The notes beneath the pieces were generated by a model. That model saw only the letters and a program-made list of their open reading frames with translations. It had not been told where the DNA came from and did not search any database. This document shows, piece by piece, positions 57,811-64,000 of a stretch of 64,000 bases of DNA (positions within the stretch are counted from its first letter, which is position 1; the number at the start of each line of letters is the position of its first letter). The stretch covers positions 1,752,660 to 1,816,659 of the forward strand of contig JAJEKB010021277.1 of the NCBI GenBank assembly GCA_022393335.1, in the 5' to 3' direction. The position numbers were made by a program, and so were the translations under genes. The stretch is from Macrotrachela quadricornifera. Taxonomy: Eukaryota > Rotifera > Eurotatoria > Philodinida > Philodinidae.

Positions 57811-60415
57811 CTATCTATATTAATTATTATATGTAGTAAAAATAGAATTCATAAACATAAAACACGTTACTATTTTATCATTGATGCTAATCATCATTCA
57901 TTCGTAGAATAAGTATTATTTCTTAATTGAAGACCTACATATTTTTCATTATGTGAAATACATGTCTGTTTTGACTAAAATCAGATGTTCGAGATGAAGT
58001 CTCTATTCTGAAAAGGAATTTCTTTAAAATCTGATAGAGTTTGGGATTCTCTTTTGATCAGTGTGTGTTCTTATGTGAATGTCTTAGTTAGAAAATGGGA
58101 AATATTGAAGAATATTTAAACCTATTAATCTGAATTTATCAAGGAGATTTATTTTTCTTGACTAATATTTCGTCATACAATTCGTTTTTTTTTTTCAGTT
58201 TTGAGTGGTCTATTATGATCCCCTTCTCGATTTTTGGCAAGGAAACGAATGACAAAAATGATTTTCAAGTAAATGAATACAAAAAATTTATTAGTTGATA
58301 TAAAAAGATAATTCGTGTCAACAACAATAGTGATATTTACTTCAATAGATAAAATAACCAACTTTTTCGTGGTTTCATTAGAAAATTGATCTTTATCGTG
58401 ATCATAACGAATAGCTATAACTCGCTTTATGGCTATTCTCATAACTTTTTCTAGTGTATTCATTACTGTTGAATAATAGTATTAACATTTCATTTTCATG
58501 CGTGAAGCCAAATCAACATACTTAAAACTTACTAGTTGAGTAAGATGTTGATTATCAAGTAATATATCGAGACTATCAAAATAGTTTTTAGTCATCCTAA
58601 AATAAATTTTTAGTAAATATAGATTTGAACAACATTACACGAGAGACATAATTGTTTTTAAAGAAGATATTTGAATATTTCCGAGTGTTAAATGGTCGAG
58701 TGTTTAGAAAGTCAATTTCAATGTATAAATGTATTATCCAATCATAGAAACAACTTTAATATCTCTAGCTGTCAGACAACGAAGTGAAGAAAAACTACCG
58801 GCAATCAGTTCACTTTTGTATAATATTGCGAGTATGTTGATTTTTGAGAAGCATCGAGGTAAATTGGAACATGGTACGTTAATATCGATGTTTTCAATTG
58901 TTAGAACGACAGAAGTACTATATATAAATGACTATAAAAATCGTCAAACTTCTTTGGACATACAATTTACCATTATTGATTGAATCCAGCAAAGGTATTC
59001 AAGTAAAATAAACAGATCATCGATTGTTCGTAGTGAATATAATTAATTGTTTGAGAAGAATATTTGAATGTAATTTCTTGTCAAAAATCTTGCCTCCATT
59101 AAGCAATTGTTATGAAACAACCGATTACATATGCAACTAGATACCAGATATATGTGTGAGAAATTCGGAATATATTCGTAAGAATTGTATAGAATGACAA
59201 TAGTGTGCTACAGTGTTATCAGCGATTACAAGCCGTTTTTCAAACATCTTTAGATGGATAAAAATCAATTATTTATTAGATGATCGATGCATTTATTTTC
59301 TACCAACTACGTCAGATATACATGAGGCATATTTCTTACAATTGAACGAATGATGAGGTGTGAAATAATTCTAAATTCAAACAGCAGTGTCAAAAAAGGA
59401 ATTTTGGGGGAAAAACATCAGCGTCATAGATCAAAACCGAGTCGAGTCGAATTGAAAATGCAAAATTCGACTCCATAGATATTGATTATTATATATTCCA
59501 TATTGTCTTCATTCGTTTCATATTGGCCTTTTTTAAATTGCTTTCGACGCTTTCCGCGTATGATAACTTGAAATTCAATGTATTCTACGAGACAACTTAT
59601 TATTAGTGTTCATACAGAAAGAGCAAGCATTAAGACATTCAAATGGAACTTTAGTAGATCATGTGATTTATATGAGAAAAGGCTTTCAAAATTGAACAGA
59701 TATAACTAAGAAAAAATCTTAATAATTCTATGTAAATATTCTCGACTCATTGTGTCTAATGTGACAAGTCTAGTAATTATATGTTCGATTTCCAATAAAA
59801 TCTGTTGAAAATTAGATATGTAGCAAATTTTTATTTTATGTTTGTAAAATCTAATTTCTGAAAGGAAAAGATGTTATTCTATCGAGATGAATATGGTAGT
59901 GAGAATAGAATATTGTACAAAAATTATTTTGCTTCTTAATATTATCAAAATAACTGGCAAAATAAGTTTTTGTATTTGTTGAAAACTTAATGATACTTAA
60001 GTATATTTTTCATAGCCTTTATATGTTGTCTGGTACATACTCCTGTGCGAAGCAAGCAAGTGTAATATTCAGAAATTGAAAAAGAAAGATAAGAAAGTAG
60101 AGAGAATAAGAGAGAATGATACTGCTTTTGATATTGATATCGTTGTGTTATTGAGTTATTTTCGTGAAGAGGTGTGAAACAATGATTTCTTTATGTTATC
60201 GAATGCATCGAACGTGTGAAATACAGGATGGTATTAAATATCAATTATCACACTATTCAGCGGATTTATGAATTAATTAGTATCTTTATAGACAGATGTG
60301 TTCTTTTCCAGGGTATCAAGTAACCTTCAGTATAAATATTGTCAAAAAAATATAAGAAAATGTTAAAGTCTTCTACATACTGCGAACGAAAACACGTTTT
60401 ATATTGACATATAAA
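57811..60415. other. 2.6-kb gene-poor stretch
   Basis: Open frames at 58173-58463 (minus) and 58729-58983 (plus) have no recognisable domain. A few F-box-family-like phrases on the minus strand near 58510-58600 are too short to support. The right end carries the promoter of the lectin gene. Confidence 0.4.
60331..60338 (+). promoter_or_regulatory. TATA box of the peptidase-lectin gene
   Basis: TATAAATA 78 bp before the ATG at 60416. Confidence 0.6.
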
Positions 60416-61637
60416 ATGCTACCAAAGAGCACTCAATTCTTTGTCTTTGTTGTTATTTTGTCGTTGCTCGTGGGTCTCAGTGAACAAAATCTCAACAAAC
60501 AGCCCTTACTTCCGGGTCTTGGTGATAACCTTAATTTTAATTTTCTCAAAAGTCCACCATATACTTCTACTCCTGGTGGTGATGCATCACTCTGTCATTG
60601 CAACGGTGCTGCTCCCCAAAGTGTTCATACGATTACTTACCAGGGCATAGGTAATCAACGCCTTGTTTTATGCATGTGTCCCAATCCAGTTATGAGCGCT
60701 CAATATATGATCGAAATGATGGGACGAGTTCCTTATGCCATTCGACGACATAATAGAGCTATGATTTCATCCACAGCAGGAACATGTGGTGGAGCTGGAT
60801 CAAGTGGAGATGTTTCTTTCTATTGCCATCCAGATATGCATATTTCTGTATTCATACATGAATCAGCACACTCTGCAGATCGTGGTACATCAGGACAACA
60901 CGATTGGCGCGCTGCTGTACAGAATGATTGGTGTGTACCTGATGGTTATGCTAATTCCAACTATGCCGATAATTTTGCTCAAGTAGCTGTTCTTTGGACT
61001 CATTTGGTCGGACAAGGACATCACAATAATTTGGGTGGAGGTCAGTTTGGTTGTATGAGAAACCAATTGGAACAGATGAGTAAAGCATTAGCTGCTTGGA
61101 CTATTCAAGGTATGTTCGTAGACCTTTTCTTTAGGTCGCACAAGATTATTAGTGTAGAGAAACTGTAATCAAAGAATCAAATTCTATTTTTTTTCTTAGC
61201 TCCACGAAATACTCTTCAAGTCGGTCAACAACTCGAGCAGAATGAAGCACTAACATCTCCAAATGGTGCCTACCGTTTAGTACTACAATCTGATGGAAAT
61301 CTCGTTCTGTACGTTTCTTACAATACTGTACCCGCCAATGCTCTCTGGACAACAGGTTCGTTCAGAAAAGGTCCTCATCGTTTAACAATACAGTCTGATG
61401 GTAACTTGGTCATCTACGATGGTAACAATCAAGCTAGCTGGGCCTCAAACTCACGTAGACAGGTAAAAACAAATCAAAGATCTTTTGCTTCTCATTTTGA
61501 TGTTCTTTTCTTTTATTAAGAACGCCGAGCGTGGTCATTTGGCATTGCAGGATGATGGCAATCTAGTTCTCTACGATAACAATCACCAACCAATTTGGGC
61601 TACAAATACCTGTTGTTTTATTGGTCCACGCCAATAG
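60416..61637 (+). CDS. secreted HExxH metallopeptidase fused to a bulb-type lectin domain
   Basis: Exons 60416-61109, 61200-61462 and 61521-61637 give 357 residues. Joins CAAG|GTATG to CTTAG|CT and CAG|GTAAA to TTAAG|AAC keep frame. Start ATG at 60416 gives a signal peptide (MLPKSTQFFVFVVILSLLVG). Residues about 55-230 contain FIHESAHSADR (HExxH at 148-152) and CVPDGYANSNYADNFAQV, a pattern I know from fungal secreted proteins of the conidiation-13 type, with the downstream Tyr-Ala...Asp-Phe-Ala-Gln as likely third-ligand region. Residues about 234-350 are a B-lectin domain with three repeats (LQSDGNLVLY, IQSDGNLVIY, LQDDGNLVLY; consensus QxDxNxVxY), which binds mannose. Likely an extracellular glycan-targeted protease. 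Taxonomic pattern suggests acquisition from fungi or bacteria; the two introns show it has been domesticated. Confidence 0.85.
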
Positions 61638-63463
61638 TTGTTCTTTTATTCATTTTATCATCAAATAAATATCTTCCATCTATTCATTTTCATAAAATAA
61701 TTTACAGAAAGATATTCAGAGTAACGTATGATTAGTATGTGGGTAGATATAGATATTACCTTTATTTTTATAGTCAAGAATAACAAGATGCTCTAGGTTG
61801 AACTTCAGCATTCCATTGTTGTTCTATTTGAAATGGTGGTTTAAATACACATACTAATACTGAAAGTTGTTGACTTTGCTGAGTGTTGAATATATTTTCA
61901 TGTTTAAATTCAAATATGTGTAGGTATGACTATATTGCGGAATAAATTGTTTCTGCCATTGAGAGTCTAGATAGCCTATATCTTTATATGAATTTATGGT
62001 CAATACTTGTAATCACGCAAATATATTAATGACAAACGTTAAAAAGCTATAAAAGACATATAATAGCTGCTGATAGAATTGTCAGACAACTTGAAGAGTG
62101 ATGTCACCGTGATTGTTGATATATTTTGTAAAAAATCACAGATGTCACTACAAGTGTGATGGTAAAGTCCAAGTGTGCAAGATAGCAAAGCATTAATTTT
62201 TCAAGAGTAATTAATAATATGATGTTGAATAGGATTGGTTAAGTTGCTGCGAGCAATCGAATGAAAATTGAATCTTTGGTATTGTCCCAGTAAAATTTTT
62301 CAAAACTTTTCTAGTATTTATTACTAATGGAATCAATCGTATTAAACAATCTAAGTAAGATGTAATTCAACTTTCGCTTTCATTATAAAATTTATAATGA
62401 ATGATTTTGAAAATGGTCAAATAATAAATCATAAGTAATGTATTTCATAATTTTTTTTTATAAGTGATATTTTAGATAAACGGAGCGAACTTCGTTAGAT
62501 AAATCTTCTATATGCATAATTTACACTTGACTATCATAGGGTTTGATTTGTGACATGTTGGATGCATATATCAATAATCATGTTTGTCTTTCTCTCTCAC
62601 GAGACATACCAGATAACTAATTTTTGAAGTAGTTATCGAGATGAACATGTATTTTTTTTTTGAAACAATTATTGTCTGTTTTGAATAAGCAGAAAAAAAT
62701 TGTTGCCTTTTTTTTATCGTTTTACCTTGAAAAAGTCTTACATTTGATACGAAATGAGTAATTGATGAAAGCAACTTTAGTAGAGAATAAAAATGATTCA
62801 TATATTTACATCGAAGAAAAACTTATCATTTCATAAATCATTATTCTTAGTGATATCGAATTTTAAAAATCATTGTGTTTTCGAATTATTCAAATATATG
62901 TGAATATATGCCAATATCAAATGAAGATTTGCTAGAGATAATAAATTCAGAATTTTTTTTAGCTGTGTTCAATGGTAAACAATCGTAATGGCATAAAACA
63001 GAATCAGGAAGAACATTGTTTATTCAAACAGGCTGCATCTAATTCATTGAATCTTTTAGATGGATTATTTGGCGATGCTATCCGTCAGCAGATTATTTGT
63101 ACATTCAATTATGAGCATAGCTATTGCATTGACTAAATTTTATAAATCTTGTAAATTATTTTTCGTTTCTCAATAAAGATGTATTCTGTCAATAGACAAG
63201 TGGTACACAACGGATCTTTTCGTATCAAAACGAAGGAAAGAAGAAGTTCTACATTGCTGAGATCATGTAAGCCATTTTTCACTTGATTTTTATTATATTT
63301 TCACAGGAATGGTTATAGAAGGAAAGCAAGTACCAGAAAGATAACAAAATAGATCAAGCATATATATCAAAAATCTTGCAAATAAACTTTTCTATAGAAT
63401 ATCTGAATATCTTGAGGGTGTTGATATTTATAAGGCACTGTTCGAGTTTAATTCTCCTTTTCA
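61638..63463. other. gene-poor stretch right of the lectin gene
   Basis: No supported gene. The segment 62980-63140 translates into phrases such as GRTLFIQTGCI followed by stops, possibly another decayed gene, but I cannot assign it. Confidence 0.4.
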
Positions 63464-63910
63464 ATGATTAATCACTGTTTCGTCATTTCTTCTCAAGATC
63501 GTATTTTACTATTTGATTGTCTTAAGTCAATTGTTTTAATAATGTTTCAAGTAACAGATCCAATGAATATTCTTTTTTATTTAAGGTCTTTATCTTGTCT
63601 CTTCTCTTTGACTATATACATTAAGGAAAAACATGGTCGTAATCTCAGTAACATCTATCAGATGATTGAGTCTTTGAAATACAATAAGGTGTTGTTTTGT
63701 TTGAGTAATTGTGATGATTATCCCGGAAGTAATGATGAAAATGTAAATGAACATAGAAATATCATCGTATCTCTTGTTAACACTGAATAATCCATCACTA
63801 TTGAATATCTAGTTATCAATCATAACTGTACTATTGATGGATTTCTGTCTATATTCTGCCATACACCTCGATATCGGCATCTGACTTACTATGAATTGGT
63901 AAAGTCATAA
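63464..63910 (+). pseudogene. F-box/LRR gene fragment, broken
   Basis: The frame ILFYLRSLSCLFSLTIYI...IYQMIESLKYNKVLF and, after a TAA at 63788-63790, IEYLVINHNCTIDGFLSIF...YRHLTYYELVKS match, block by block, the intact stretch of the neighbour at 6935-9973 (LLDHLILLPNLSSLVIIPI...IFRLPVLKYCKVLL; IEHMIINNSCHIDELITLV...LRRLSLQHL). A second stop follows VKS. No F-box is present to the left. It may continue past the window edge. Confidence 0.65.
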
Positions 63911-64000
63911 TACAATGCTCTAATTTTGTTCTTATACAGAGATATCACATAGATTTTGCGAAATTTGAAAGATTCATGGTGACAATAGCCGCTCAGGTAC

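Noticed and set aside
62980..63140. Additional decayed gene
   Set aside because: Short phrases without a family I can name; not enough to annotate.

Overview
The window is AT-rich animal DNA. Introns are short, mostly about 45-460 bp with GT...AG ends. Intergenic space is long, and DNA transposons of many superfamilies are present with no intact retrotransposon recognised. F-box/leucine-rich proteins ending in aromatic tails (LYLWW, LLIWM), a divergent seven-helix receptor, intron-poor secreted proteins of bacterial or fungal type, and low-copy diverse transposons together point to a bdelloid rotifer. That assignment is an inference from gene families, not a database match.

Layout. 1.9-10 kb: two minus-strand F-box genes. 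The first is intact across one intron. The second is broken by a 1.2-kb hAT-like element. 10-27 kb: mostly gene-poor. It holds a 3.7-kb transposon with roughly 330-bp inverted repeats and a decayed transposase, a foldback repeat, a 230-residue orphan gene, a pogo/Tigger deletion derivative, a dead mariner with a second 3' fragment of the same family, and a small secreted cysteine-containing protein. 27-33.7 kb: a nested structure. A TTAA-flanked piggyBac-type element is interrupted by a 6.0-kb transposon with a perfect 6-bp target duplication. That transposon carries two apparently intact genes, and its transposase gene carries a further MITE in an intron.

35-43 kb: a 596-bp piggyBac derivative, a NIDO/AMOP/VWD mucin-like gene with two homopolymer frameshifts, and a UPF0462 (C4orf33-type) protein carrying secretion signals. 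44.5-47.7 kb: a foldback element split by another mariner, then a MITE. 49-62 kb: a large three-helix membrane protein, a VanY-type D,D-carboxypeptidase, a Pif1/Helitron helicase relic, a seven-helix receptor, and a metallopeptidase fused to a bulb-lectin domain. The right edge holds a third, broken F-box/LRR relative.

How the genes relate: there is no sign of an operon or shared pathway among the host genes. Several (24.2, 42.7, 49.4, 53.7, 60.4 kb) encode secreted or surface proteins, and four of them have a clear TATA box 50-85 bp before the start codon. The best candidate for an unusual system is the 6-kb two-gene transposon at 27166-33184, whose two proteins share a duplicated N-terminal domain.
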